Source of the DNA: Rhodospirillaceae bacterium
GTDB lineage: Bacteria > Pseudomonadota > Alphaproteobacteria > Reyranellales > Reyranellaceae
Direction: 5' to 3'
DNA: 64,000 bases
Assembly (NCBI GenBank): GCA_009772935.1
Contig: WOUR01000007.1
Location: 62,001 to 126,000 of the forward strand
Made by a program: the position numbers and the translations under genes. This document shows positions 46,788 through 55,122 of the stretch, in pieces (within the stretch, counting starts at the first letter, position 1; each line of letters begins with the position of its first letter). Under the pieces are notes generated by a model. That model searched no databases and was not told the origin of the DNA. It saw only the letters and a list, made by a program, of their open reading frames with translations.

Positions 46788-47873
46788 GTGAGCCGGCCGA
46801 AGAAGGCGATCTTCTACGCGATCCTGGTAGCCATCGTCCTGGTCGCGCTGGAGATCGGCGCCTCGGCCTTCCTCTACGCCGTCAACAAGGACAGGATCGC
46901 CGCCCTGCCGGGGCCACCGTCGGAGCCGGCGATCCTGCTGGCGTTGCGGACCGGGTTGAGCTGGCTCTTGCCCGGGTCGTTTCCGGATCCGGCGACCTAC
47001 CGGCGCATGACGCGCTTGCCGGCGGGCTTTTTCGCCGAGGATGTCGAGCAGGGTTACCGCGCCAATCCCGGACGATACATCTTCCGCTACAGCGGCATGC
47101 GGCAGGGAAAGGTCGAGCATCTCGACGCGGTGGTGACGATCAACACGGATGGAACGAGAGTCACCGGTAACGCGCCCGCCGATGCCGCGCGCCGGATCTT
47201 CGTTCTTGGCGATTCCTATGTGTTCGGAGACGGTGTCAACGACCAGCAGACCTTCGCCTTCCTGCTGCAGACGGAGTTTCCCGGCGCCTCCGTGCAGCTC
47301 CATGCGCTGGCCGGTTACTCCTGGGCCAACGCGCTGGTAACGATGCAGCGGATCAAGGACCAGATCCGCCCCGGCGACGTCATCGTCCTGGGCTATGCCC
47401 AGTATTACAAGGAACGCCATGTGGCGGCGCCGTCACGGCTGCGCAGCATCCGCGACTGGATGGCCTCGACTTTCCCTGAGGTCGAACTCGATCCGAAAGA
47501 CAGGGTGATCCGCGCGCGGCTCGACACGAGCAACCGATTGGCCCTCGACACGATCCCGATGCATTGCAGGTTCGATCCGGCCTACTGCGCGGGGCCGGAA
47601 CCCGCTGCCGACTATGTGGACAGGGTGTCGAGCGAACTCCTGCGGGCGATTGCGGCGAGCACGACCGAGAAGATCCACCTGCTGCATATGTTCGGCGCGG
47701 CAAACGACCCCGTGCTTCGAAACCTGCCGGCCAATGTCGAGATCGTTGCCGCGACCCCGCAGGACTTCACCTATGTCATGCAGGACAACATCATGGGCCT
47801 CGACGATCACGGGGGGCCCTACTGGCACTACGCCATGTACTCGAAGTTGAAGCCGGTCATCGCCGCACGGTAA
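46788..47873 (+). CDS. Membrane-anchored SGNH/GDSL-like protein
   Basis: A 361-residue protein. After a basic start, one membrane helix (about residues 8-31, IFYAILVAIVLVALEIGAS) anchors it, with the rest outside the cytoplasm. The domain has GDSYVFGDGV (block I, S143), then GYSWAN and a C-terminal DDHGGPYWH that resembles the D-x-H catalytic block. It may be an acyl-esterase or acyltransferase for surface polysaccharides. The GTG start follows the dehydrogenase stop by 13 bases with AGGGGCGGG upstream. Its end overlaps the convergent MerR-ATPase gene by 17 bases. Function unproven. Confidence 0.72.
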   Translation: MSRPKKAIFYAILVAIVLVALEIGASAFLYAVNKDRIAALPGPPSEPAILLALRTGLSWLLPGSFPDPATYRRMTRLPAGFFAEDVEQGYRANPGRYIFRYSGMRQGKVEHLDAVVTINTDGTRVTGNAPADAARRIFVLGDSYVFGDGVNDQQTFAFLLQTEFPGASVQLHALAGYSWANALVTMQRIKDQIRPGDVIVLGYAQYYKERHVAAPSRLRSIRDWMASTFPEVELDPKDRVIRARLDTSNRLALDTIPMHCRFDPAYCAGPEPAADYVDRVSSELLRAIAASTTEKIHLLHMFGAANDPVLRNLPANVEIVAATPQDFTYVMQDNIMGLDDHGGPYWHYAMYSKLKPVIAAR

Positions 47874-48828
47874 TGACGCCCTCGGTGCGCGCCCGGACTT
47901 CCGGCGTGGCGAGGCAGGAGGCCAGCGCCTCGTAGCCCGGCGTGCCGGGATAGGGCGCGACGCGGAACGGCGGCGCGTGGTTGGCCGGACACAAGAGCAC
48001 CGTCTCGTCGGGGCCGAGCGCATCGAGATCGAGGATCGAACTGGAGCGCGTCATCACGAACAATGGCGGCGCGCCCGGGCCACGGTGGCGCAGATGGGCG
48101 ATCAGCGCTTCCTGAGTGGCCCTGTCCAGTCCCTGCTCGACGAGATCGATGACAACGGCCTTTGGCGTTTCGAGGCCGGTTAGAAGGGCTCGGAGCGCCG
48201 GGGTGTCGGTCGCGCCGTCCTGTACGAGCAGGGCGACCGTCGGCTCGATCTTCGACACCAGCGACGGGTTGGCCGCGCGTTCGAGGCCGAGGAAGGCGCC
48301 GCCGAGTTCGTCTGCAATCCGCATAGCCAGCCGCGTCTTGCCGCTCCCCAGGGGGCCGGTGATATAGGTGAGGGGACGGATGTCGCGCAGCTCGAAGGGC
48401 TCGCCGCCCCACGGCCAGGGAAGCTCGAAGGCGACCTGCAGCCCAGGCGCCGGGGCCAGCGTCCGGGCCAGGTTGGACGCGCTGGGCGCCGCGCCGCGGG
48501 TCAGGTCGCCCCGCAGCACCCGCACGCCGTCCAGGGCCCCGACCAGCTCGCGCAGGCGCGCTTCGAGTGTTGCCTCGTGGGCGGCCAGCGCCGGTTCGAG
48601 GCCGCTCGCATCGCCCTTCAGGATGCGCGCCACCTGTGCGAGGCTGAAGCCAAGCGCCCTCAGGGCGACGATCTCCGAGGCGCGCTCCAGGTCCCTTGGC
48701 CCATAGGCCCGCCAGCCCGCGTCCGAGCGTGCGGGTGATAGCAAGCCGCGCTCCTCGTAGAGGCGTAGCGCCTTTGTCGAGATGCCGAGACGCCGGGCGG
48801 CGTCGGATGCATTCAGGAACTGGCTCAC
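47857..48828 (-). CDS. MerR-family regulator fused to a P-loop ATPase domain
   Basis: A 323-residue fusion. Residues 1-70 are a MerR winged helix (LNASDAARRLGISTKALRLYEERGLL, RAYGPRDLERASEIVALRALGFSLAQV, each broken here). A helical linker of about 50 residues follows. The C-terminal part has Walker A GPLGSGKT (about 158-165), a candidate Walker B AVVIDLVEQ near 224-232 and late motifs resembling RecF/OLD-type ATPases. No metal-sensing cysteines are seen. The start is GTG 48828, which has GAGG 6 bases upstream. An ATG at 48840 would add four residues. It is divergent from an aldo-keto reductase gene, a likely target. Confidence 0.8.
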   Translation of the reverse strand: MSQFLNASDAARRLGISTKALRLYEERGLLSPARSDAGWRAYGPRDLERASEIVALRALGFSLAQVARILKGDASGLEPALAAHEATLEARLRELVGALDGVRVLRGDLTRGAAPSASNLARTLAPAPGLQVAFELPWPWGGEPFELRDIRPLTYITGPLGSGKTRLAMRIADELGGAFLGLERAANPSLVSKIEPTVALLVQDGATDTPALRALLTGLETPKAVVIDLVEQGLDRATQEALIAHLRHRGPGAPPLFVMTRSSSILDLDALGPDETVLLCPANHAPPFRVAPYPGTPGYEALASCLATPEVRARTEGVITVRR

Positions 48829-48843
48829 GATCGACCTCATCTG

Positions 48844-48892
48844 GTGTTGACCGCTCGCCTTATGAGGGCGGCCCCAGGGGGCGGGTCAACAC
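48844..48892 (-). promoter_or_regulatory. MerR-type promoter region with a long dyad
   Basis: On the minus strand TTGACC (48889-48884), a 19-base spacer and CATAAG (48864-48859). The over-long 19-base spacer with a CCCCTGGGG palindrome in its middle is the hallmark of MerR-controlled promoters. It drives the MerR-ATPase gene. A perfect inverted repeat GTGTTGACC (48844-48852) and GGTCAACAC (48884-48892) brackets the region and could be the operator. Confidence 0.6.
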
Positions 48893-48966
48893 GCTTTTCC
48901 AGGTACGGTCATTTCTTCGTCACGCCGTGGCGGCGTAGTCTGGTCTCGGATGACGGAGGGAACCGC

Positions 48967-49992
48967 ATGGACTACCGCAATCTCGGCCGTTCCGGCCTGA
49001 AAGTCTCTGAGATCTGCCTGGGGACCATGACCTTCGGCAACGGTGCCGACCAGGCGGGTGCGACCAGGATGGTGAACGCCGCGCTCGACGCGGGCGTGAC
49101 TTTCTTCGACACGGCGAATTCCTATGTCGGCGGCACGTCGGAGACGATGCTGGGCGTGGCTCTGAAGGGCCGGCGCGAGGACGCCATCCTTGCCTCGAAA
49201 TTCTTCAATCCGATGGGCAGCCGCCCCAACGATTCCGGCATGTCGCGGCTACACATCAAGCAGCAGATCGAGGGTTCGCTGAAGCGCCTGCAGACCGATT
49301 ACATCGACCTCTACTACATCCACCACGTCGACCATCAGACCCCGCTCGAGGAGATGCTGCGCGCGCTCGACGATCTCGTACGCGATGGCAAGATCCTCTA
49401 CACCGCCTGCTCGAATTTCGAGGCCTGGCGCCTCATGGAAGCGCTGTGGATCAGCGATACGAGGGGCTGGGAGCGTTTCGCCGCCTACCAGCCGCAATAC
49501 AGTCTCGTGGTCCGCGACATCGACGAGGAGATCGTGCCGGCGCTGCAGCTCAAGGGCCTGGGCTGCGTGGCCTGGTCACCGCTCGGCAGCGGCTATCTCG
49601 CGGGCAAGTACACGCCGGGCACTCTCGAGGTGCAGGGCAGCCGTTCGGCCGAGGGTTGGGGCTTCCAGAGCAAATTCTTCGCGCCCAATCACGGCGAGAT
49701 CCTGCAGACGCTACTCGACACCGCAAAGGAGCTGGGCAAGCCGCCGGCTGAGGTCGCGCTGCGCTGGGTGATGGACCAGCCCTTCATGACCAGCGCCATC
49801 GTCGGCGCCCGCAATGTTGAACAACTGGAAGAGACGCTGAAGGCGGGCGGCTGGCGCCTGCCAGAGTACGCGCTCACCAAGTTGAACGAGATCTCAGCCC
49901 AGCCCCACAGGTACCCGCGCGCCTTCGAGGACCCGATGCCGCAGCGGCGCGCCAGCGCGCTGAAGATGCCGGGTCGAAAGTCGGACCAGTGA
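48967..49992 (+). CDS. Aldo/keto reductase
   Basis: A 341-residue NADPH-dependent reductase of the AKR11/12-like type. The catalytic tetrad is D48 and Y53 (FFDTANSYVGG), K78 (ILASKFF) and H119 (DLYYIHH). C-terminal cofactor residues are in FMTSAIVGARNVEQL. It starts at an ATG with GGAGGGA upstream. It is divergent from the MerR-ATPase gene across a 138-base gap with the MerR-type promoter. Substrate unknown, probably an aldehyde. Confidence 0.9.
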   Translation: MDYRNLGRSGLKVSEICLGTMTFGNGADQAGATRMVNAALDAGVTFFDTANSYVGGTSETMLGVALKGRREDAILASKFFNPMGSRPNDSGMSRLHIKQQIEGSLKRLQTDYIDLYYIHHVDHQTPLEEMLRALDDLVRDGKILYTACSNFEAWRLMEALWISDTRGWERFAAYQPQYSLVVRDIDEEIVPALQLKGLGCVAWSPLGSGYLAGKYTPGTLEVQGSRSAEGWGFQSKFFAPNHGEILQTLLDTAKELGKPPAEVALRWVMDQPFMTSAIVGARNVEQLEETLKAGGWRLPEYALTKLNEISAQPHRYPRAFEDPMPQRRASALKMPGRKSDQ

Positions 49993-50208
49993 CGCGCGAC
50001 GCGGAGGGAAAAGACCGAAGTCAGCGTTCCCGGGAGCCGTCGCGCTGACGCCCTGCGAGCGGCTCATTACGTTCGTTGCGATACTGGACGTTGCTTACGT
50101 TCGGCCATAGTGGCTTTGCCATCGTTTCCCCCGATCGACCCTTGCCGGGTTTCTTCGCCAGGATGACGACTGCCGCTTACGTCTGCCTGACCAAGTACTA
50201 CGATAAGG

Positions 50209-50238
50209 AAAAAAAAACACCGTCGTCAACCGTGGTTG
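50209..50238 (-). terminator. Possible terminator downstream of the 50248-51534 gene
   Basis: Read on the minus strand: CAACC, loop AC, GGTTG (50238-50227), nine further bases, then a run of nine T (50217-50209). The hairpin is short and not next to the T-run, so the call is weak. The rest of the 255-base gap (49993-50247) shows no gene that I can support. Confidence 0.4.
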
Positions 50239-50247
50239 CGTTTCCTG

Positions 50248-51534
50248 TCAATCGATTACAACCAGAAGGCTGCCCTGAACGCGACAGAGGCCGCTGTCCG
50301 AGGTCGAGGGGCTGCCGGCCAGGGGCTGTACGTCCGGCACATAGATCGGACGGTTGCCGGCGAAGCCGGCGGTCGCGACGAGGCGCACCTGTTTGCCCGC
50401 TTCGGCCTGGGAATAGACCACCGTCACCCCATTGATCAGCGCGAATTCGTCCGGCCAGACGAGCCGCAGAACCGTAACCGGGCGCGAGCGCTCGTCACGG
50501 GCAACCCAGCGTTCGACGCTGGGAGGCGCGCCCGACTTGCCGACACCGCGATGGACGACGCCGTCGAGCGTGATGCCGGTCTGCGTCATCTGCCCAAGCG
50601 GCAGCATCGTGTTGATCTGCTCGTCGTTCCGGCCGACCCAGACCTCCAGATGTGGCTGGTGAATCCACGAGCCGCCGGACGGCGCGGCACCCGCGGCGGG
50701 ATCGAAGACCTGCACGATCAGCGAGTTGCTGCCGACGCCGATCGTCCGGATCTCGGCCGCTTGGTCGGCCGCCGCGGGCTTGCCCCAGACGACGAAGCCG
50801 TTGTCGCCGGCCGTCGTCATGCCGGGCACGCAATTGCCGAGCGCGGTGCCCGCCGGAATCGACGCCTTGCCCGGCAGGCCCGGGGCCACCACCGGGTAGG
50901 CCCCGACCGTCTCTGCATCGATGCGCGCCGCGAAAGTCTGCGGCGGCTTGGGCCAGGAAGGACAGCCGACGCCCAGATCGCGCCGGGTGCTGTCCTTGGC
51001 CAACGCCCTGACCATCCGTGTCCGGTAGTCGATCACGGTCAGCGTGCCGCTCCGTTCCGAGCCATTGTGGTAGCTGCAGTCCTGTTCGGTCAGGGCGCGG
51101 AAGGGCGCCAGTGAATAGGTGATATCCATCGACCAGCGCCAGGCCGAGCCACCAGACTGGCGATGGATGAGGCGGTTGGGTCCGACCTCGACCTCGTCCT
51201 CGCCGACGCCCGACGAGCCATAGCCGTCATTGCAGAGCTGCAGGACCTGCTTCGGCGTCGCATTGCCGTCCAGCAGCCAGTATTCGACGCCGCCGTCCCG
51301 CGCGCTGCCATTGATGCAGCCTTGGTCCTGGTCCTTGGGCTTCTCGGAGAGTCCGAGGTGAATCTCGACGACAGAGAGCGGCGCGCCGGCGTGCGACTTG
51401 CCCGCATCATATGTTTTCCCGACCTTGCAGGTCGTGCGTGTCCCGCAGATCGCGGCCGTCTGTGCGGCATCGGGTACTGCAAGTGCCGCCAGGGGAAGCA
51501 TCGACAGGCCGACCGCGAAGAGCAGGGGGTTCAT
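50248..51534 (-). CDS. Secreted protein of unknown function
   Basis: A 428-residue protein with a clear signal peptide (MNPLLFAVGLSMLPLAALA, then VPDAAQ). The mature part has several cysteines (ICGTRTTCKVG, GCINGS, LCNDG, DCSYHNGS, GCPSWP) and is rich in glycine and beta-strand-like segments. No enzymatic motif or known domain is recognised. It begins 5 bases after the TauD-type gene stop, so it is the last gene of a tight minus-strand operon. Periplasmic or exported. Function unknown. Confidence 0.7.
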   Translation of the reverse strand: MNPLLFAVGLSMLPLAALAVPDAAQTAAICGTRTTCKVGKTYDAGKSHAGAPLSVVEIHLGLSEKPKDQDQGCINGSARDGGVEYWLLDGNATPKQVLQLCNDGYGSSGVGEDEVEVGPNRLIHRQSGGSAWRWSMDITYSLAPFRALTEQDCSYHNGSERSGTLTVIDYRTRMVRALAKDSTRRDLGVGCPSWPKPPQTFAARIDAETVGAYPVVAPGLPGKASIPAGTALGNCVPGMTTAGDNGFVVWGKPAAADQAAEIRTIGVGSNSLIVQVFDPAAGAAPSGGSWIHQPHLEVWVGRNDEQINTMLPLGQMTQTGITLDGVVHRGVGKSGAPPSVERWVARDERSRPVTVLRLVWPDEFALINGVTVVYSQAEAGKQVRLVATAGFAGNRPIYVPDVQPLAGSPSTSDSGLCRVQGSLLVVID

Positions 51535-51539
51535 GGCGG

Positions 51540-52418
51540 TCAGCCGGCCAGCACGGTCTCGCCGACGATCTGCGTGCGATGCATCAGGCGGCGCAGGCTC
51601 TCGTCGAAGGCATCCCGGCGGTGCATCACACAGCGATTGTCCCACATCACCAGATCGCCCGCGCGCCATTTCTGGTACCAGGCGAACTTCTCCTGCGTGG
51701 CATGCGCCCAGATCGCGTCGAGCAAGGCTTCGCTCTCCTCGACCTCGAGTCCGTGAATGTAGGCGCCGGGCCGGCGGCCGAGGAACAGCGCCTTGCGGCC
51801 GGTGACCGGATGCAGACGGACGAGGGGATGGACGGCGCCCGGTGTCTGGCGCACGTCGACCGTGCGCTGGAACCCCTTGCGCAGTTCGCCGGCCGAGTTG
51901 CGGCTGGAATCGTGGATGCAGGTCTTGCCCTCGATCGCGCGCTTCAGCTCGGGCGACAGAGTCTCGTAGGCGGCATACATGTTGAGGAAGCCGGTGTTGC
52001 CGCCGTCGGCCGGCACTTCGAGGGCGTAGAGCAGCGACGCCCGCGGCGGCAACGGATTGTAGGACATGTCGGTGTGCCAGACGAGCTCGTAGGACCCGAG
52101 CCCGCCCATCTCCTTGCCGTCCTTCTTGGCATTGGCGATCACCGCGACCCATTCCACGGCCTCGGGCACGACGCCCGAGTTGGCCCGGTCGAGATTGGCG
52201 GAGGCGATCGGCACGCGATCGAGTTCGCCGAAGCGGGCGCTGAACTTCATCAGCGTCGGGTCGTCCAGCCTCTGGCCCGAGAAGCGCAGGACCAGATGCT
52301 CTCCCCAGGCCTCGACGATGCGTTGGAAGACGGCGTCGTCGATCGGCCGGGAAAGGTCGACGCCATGGACGTCGGCTGCCAGCGCCGCGCCGGTCGGCTG
52401 GATCCACAGCTCGCTCAT
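51540..52418 (-). CDS. TauD/TfdA-family 2-oxoglutarate-dependent dioxygenase
   Basis: A 292-residue Fe(II)/2-oxoglutarate oxygenase. The iron ligands are H115 and D117 in ELVWHTDMSYNP and H266 in NRCVMHRRDAFD. The arginine for 2-oxoglutarate lies in RRLMHRTQI (R277 or R281). SSRNSAGELRKGF lies in the middle. The substrate may be a taurine-like, herbicide-like or other hydroxylatable acid. It cannot be given from sequence. The ATG has AAGGAG upstream. It sits 13 bases after the ATP-grasp gene. Confidence 0.9.
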   Translation of the reverse strand: MSELWIQPTGAALAADVHGVDLSRPIDDAVFQRIVEAWGEHLVLRFSGQRLDDPTLMKFSARFGELDRVPIASANLDRANSGVVPEAVEWVAVIANAKKDGKEMGGLGSYELVWHTDMSYNPLPPRASLLYALEVPADGGNTGFLNMYAAYETLSPELKRAIEGKTCIHDSSRNSAGELRKGFQRTVDVRQTPGAVHPLVRLHPVTGRKALFLGRRPGAYIHGLEVEESEALLDAIWAHATQEKFAWYQKWRAGDLVMWDNRCVMHRRDAFDESLRRLMHRTQIVGETVLAG

Positions 52419-52431
52419 CCGGATTCTCCTT

Positions 52432-53562
52432 CTATTCGAAATAGTGTGGCACGAAGCGACTGGTATTGTGCGTGATGCGCCGTTCGTCCTCGCGCATGCC
52501 GATGCCGGCCGACTTGCCGCCGATCACCCACGATCCTACCAGCGCGTGATTGCCGTCGAATACCGGTAAGGGTTCGTAGGCTTGCCAGACATAACCTTCG
52601 GCTCCGTAGTCGCCCGACGCGGCGTCGAACACGCCGGGGCCGACAACCGTCACGTTATGGCCTTCGCGGCCGAAGATCGGCTTCTTCACGAAGGCGCGGC
52701 CGAGGTCGGGATGCTCGGTGTCGAAACTCGGCAGCAGATGGGCGTGATCGGGGAAACCCTCCCACAGCAGGGGGAGGATCATCTTGTTGGAGAGGATAAG
52801 CTTCCATACCGGCTCGAGAAAGGCCGTCCCGTCCGTCGGCACGAAGGCCCCGAACGCCTCGCGCATCATCCATTCCCACGGGTAGAGCTTGGACAGGACC
52901 TGGATGGGTACTTCGTCCGGATCGGTGAAGCGATACCCGTTCCAGCCGATTTCGGCCACCTCCAACGTCTTGGTTTTCAGGCCCGCCTGGACGGCCGTGT
53001 CGCGCAGATACTCCGAGGTGGCGAGATCCTCCGGGTGGTTTTCGAAGCGTGCGAAATGCACGACCGACTGCGGCGAGAGGCGGGAGCCGACTTCTTTCCA
53101 CGAGATGATCAGCTTCTCGTGGATGGAATTGAACTGGTCGGCGGCCGGTTTCACGTCCTTCAGCCAGTACCACTGCACGACCGCGGCCTCGTAGAGGGAT
53201 GTCGGCGTGTCGGCGTTGTATTCGAGCATCTTCGGCGGATTGCGGCCGTCATAGACCAGGTCGAAGCGGCCGCTGACGCTCGGGTCCGAGCGCCGCCAGA
53301 CCTCGGTGATGTAGTCGCCCCAGGAAGGCGGGATCTTCATGCGCTCCCAGAGCCCGTTGGCCACGACATGCTCGACCGCCTTGAGGCAGAGAGCGTGCAG
53401 CTGTTCGGTGGCGGCCTCCAGTTCGTCGATCTGGTCGGCGGTGAAGGCGTAACAGGCCTGCTCGGTCCAGTAGGCCTTGCCGTCGAGCGCGTAGAAATCG
53501 AAGCCCAGCGCCTCGACCTTGCTCTGCCATCCCGGACGCGGCGTGATCGTCTCGCGGCGCAT
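52432..53562 (-). CDS. Glutathionylspermidine-synthase-like ATP-grasp ligase (YjfC/YgiC family)
   Basis: A 376-residue ATP-grasp ligase homologous to the synthetase domain of glutathionylspermidine synthase, without its amidase domain. Motifs are VYDGRNPPKMLEYNADTPTSLYEAA (broken near residues 100-125), VHFARFENHPEDLATSEYL, and FVKKPIFGREGHNV, with the end SWVIGGKSAGIGMRE. The product in vivo is unknown for YjfC/YgiC. The start overlaps the previous stop (TGATG). Its company with DUF350 and DUF1190-like genes matches the E. coli yjfL-yjfM-yjfC order. Confidence 0.9.
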   Translation of the reverse strand: MRRETITPRPGWQSKVEALGFDFYALDGKAYWTEQACYAFTADQIDELEAATEQLHALCLKAVEHVVANGLWERMKIPPSWGDYITEVWRRSDPSVSGRFDLVYDGRNPPKMLEYNADTPTSLYEAAVVQWYWLKDVKPAADQFNSIHEKLIISWKEVGSRLSPQSVVHFARFENHPEDLATSEYLRDTAVQAGLKTKTLEVAEIGWNGYRFTDPDEVPIQVLSKLYPWEWMMREAFGAFVPTDGTAFLEPVWKLILSNKMILPLLWEGFPDHAHLLPSFDTEHPDLGRAFVKKPIFGREGHNVTVVGPGVFDAASGDYGAEGYVWQAYEPLPVFDGNHALVGSWVIGGKSAGIGMREDERRITHNTSRFVPHYFE

Positions 53563-53933
53563 CAGCTGGACCCGGTTGAGCCCGAACTGCCGAAGCCGCC
53601 ACGCTGGCTGGTCGTCGCAGCCGGCGCATCGGCCGTGCCGGTCGAACTGCTGCCGCCCCGGATGCCGCTGCCGCCGGAGCCGCTGCCCGAGCCCGTGGCC
53701 TGCTGCTGGCAATTCGGCGCACCCGGCGGGCACGTCGTCGTCACCTGCTGACGATTGAGGGGATTGCCGAGGAACCACAGGAAGGGCAGGGCGCCGACAC
53801 CCCCGGTAGCGGACGCACAGGAGTAGAGGACGGCTGCCGCACCTGCGCCCATCAGGGCGAGCTTCACCGTGCGCGACATGCGCGACGGAGCGCGTTCGGA
53901 CGGCGGGCTCGGGGAGGGATCCGGTGGGGACAT
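53562..53933 (-). CDS. Small DUF1190-like (YjfM/YgiB-like) exported protein
   Basis: A 123-residue protein. An N-terminal proline/serine-rich segment is followed by a hydrophobic stretch (LALMGAGAAAVLYSC) with a cysteine that could be a lipobox, then a glycine/serine-rich tail. The C-terminal motif RGGFGSS resembles the end of YgiB/YjfM. The ATG at 53933 starts 2 bases after the DUF350 stop. An ATG at 53879 would be a shorter start. It is much smaller than E. coli YgiB, so I regard it as a reduced version. Function unknown. Confidence 0.6.
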   Translation of the reverse strand: MSPPDPSPSPPSERAPSRMSRTVKLALMGAGAAAVLYSCASATGGVGALPFLWFLGNPLNRQQVTTTCPPGAPNCQQQATGSGSGSGGSGIRGGSSSTGTADAPAATTSQRGGFGSSGSTGSS

Positions 53934-53935
53934 GA

Positions 53936-54346
53936 TCAGTAGGTCAGGCAGGCGGCGTTGATCAGACCGAAGCAGGCCGCGAACCCGCCCGCCGTGACAC
54001 CCGAGGCCATCCGGTCGGCCTCGATCGACTGCATGAGGTTCGGCAGCAGGATACGCAGGCCGATATGGACCAGCGCCTGGACGACCAGCGCGACGCCGGC
54101 CCACAGGACGAGGTCGGTTAGGCTGGCCGAATGGGCGATGGTGTTGGCCAGCGGCAGGCAGAATCCCAGCATGGCGCCGATCAGCGCGACGGCCGCGGAC
54201 GTATTGCCCTGCCGAATCAGCAGGAACTCCCGCCACGGCGTCAGAAGCGTGTAGATCCAGATGAACACGAAGAGCAGCGCGAAGCTTACCACGATGTAGC
54301 GGGCGAAGTTTGGAATGGCGGCGAGCAGCCATTGCAACTCGGGCAT
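53936..54346 (-). CDS. DUF350 membrane protein (YjfL-like)
   Basis: A 136-residue protein with four hydrophobic helices. The DUF350 blocks include IYTLLTPWREFLLIRQGNTSAA, broken at about residues 31-52, GAMLGFCLPLANTIAHSASLTDL and LMQSIEADRMASGVTAGGF, which fits the two-repeat YjfL pattern. The ATG has GGAGG upstream, 12 bases after the SDR stop. DUF350 proteins are found beside glutathionylspermidine-synthase-like ligases, and the pair may act in envelope stress. Exact function unknown. Confidence 0.85.
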   Translation of the reverse strand: MPELQWLLAAIPNFARYIVVSFALLFVFIWIYTLLTPWREFLLIRQGNTSAAVALIGAMLGFCLPLANTIAHSASLTDLVLWAGVALVVQALVHIGLRILLPNLMQSIEADRMASGVTAGGFAACFGLINAACLTY

Positions 54347-54358
54347 CTCTTGCCTCCG

Positions 54359-55111
54359 TCAGCCGTGCATCGTCAGGCCACCGGAGACGCTGATCGTCTG
54401 TCCGGTGATGAAGCTCGCGTCGTCGCTCGCCAGGAAGCACACGGCGCCCGGAATATCCTCGGGCTGGCCGACGCGCTTCATCGGGATGGCGCCCACCAGT
54501 GCCGCGCGCACCTTCTGGCCGCGCTCGTCGTCGCCGGCGACGGCGGCGAGCAGCGGCGTGTCGGTCGGGCCGGGACAGACCGCGTTCAGGGTGATGCCCT
54601 TGCGCGCGACCTCGCGTGCCACGGTCTTGGTGAAGGCGATGATGCCGCCCTTGCAGGCGGAATAGACGGCTTCCTGGGAGGAGCCAACGCGGCCAGCGTC
54701 CGAGGCGATGTTGACGATGCGGCCGTGGCCGCGCGCCACCATGCCCTTCAGCACGACGTGGCTCGTGTTGAGCGGCCCGCGCAGGTTGATGGCGATGAGC
54801 TGGTCCCACAGGTCGGGCGTGGTGTCGACGAAGTTCACGAACCGGTCCCAGCCGGCATTGTTCACCAGGATGTCGGTCGGGCCGGCGGCACGCTCGAATT
54901 CGGCAATCGCCGCGCCGACCGCCTCGTAATCGGCGATGTCGACGCCGGAGGCGTATCCGTGGATCTCGCCGGCGACTTTGTTCGCGCCGTCGAGGTTCTT
55001 GTCGAACACCCCAACCCGCGCGCCATAGCCCGCGAAGCGCCGGCAGATGGCGCTGCCGATGGCGCCGGCGCCGCCCGTGACGATGACGTTCTTTCCGTCC
55101 AATCCGCGCAT
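54359..55111 (-). CDS. SDR-family dehydrogenase, BadH-like
   Basis: A 250-residue short-chain dehydrogenase. The NAD site is VIVTGGAGAIGSAICRRF. Catalytic S137, Y150 and K154 are in NIASDAGRVGSSQEAVYSACKGG. The blocks NNAGWD and CPGPTDTPLL and the end SVSGGLTMHG are very like BadH (2-hydroxycyclohexanecarboxyl-CoA dehydrogenase). That exact assignment is inference from memory. The start is the ATG at 55111 with GGGGGA upstream. An N-terminal extension to 55159 would read into the inverted repeat and is rejected. It heads the minus-strand operon. Confidence 0.85.
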   Translation of the reverse strand: MRGLDGKNVIVTGGAGAIGSAICRRFAGYGARVGVFDKNLDGANKVAGEIHGYASGVDIADYEAVGAAIAEFERAAGPTDILVNNAGWDRFVNFVDTTPDLWDQLIAINLRGPLNTSHVVLKGMVARGHGRIVNIASDAGRVGSSQEAVYSACKGGIIAFTKTVAREVARKGITLNAVCPGPTDTPLLAAVAGDDERGQKVRAALVGAIPMKRVGQPEDIPGAVCFLASDDASFITGQTISVSGGLTMHG

Positions 55112-55122
55112 CGTTCCCCCTC

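Noticed and set aside
50076..50435. 119-codon plus-strand frame in the gap before the secreted-protein gene
   Set aside because: About half of it overlaps the end of the minus-strand gene. There is no ribosome site or domain, and the second half is arginine-rich shadow. Kept only as a weak possibility.
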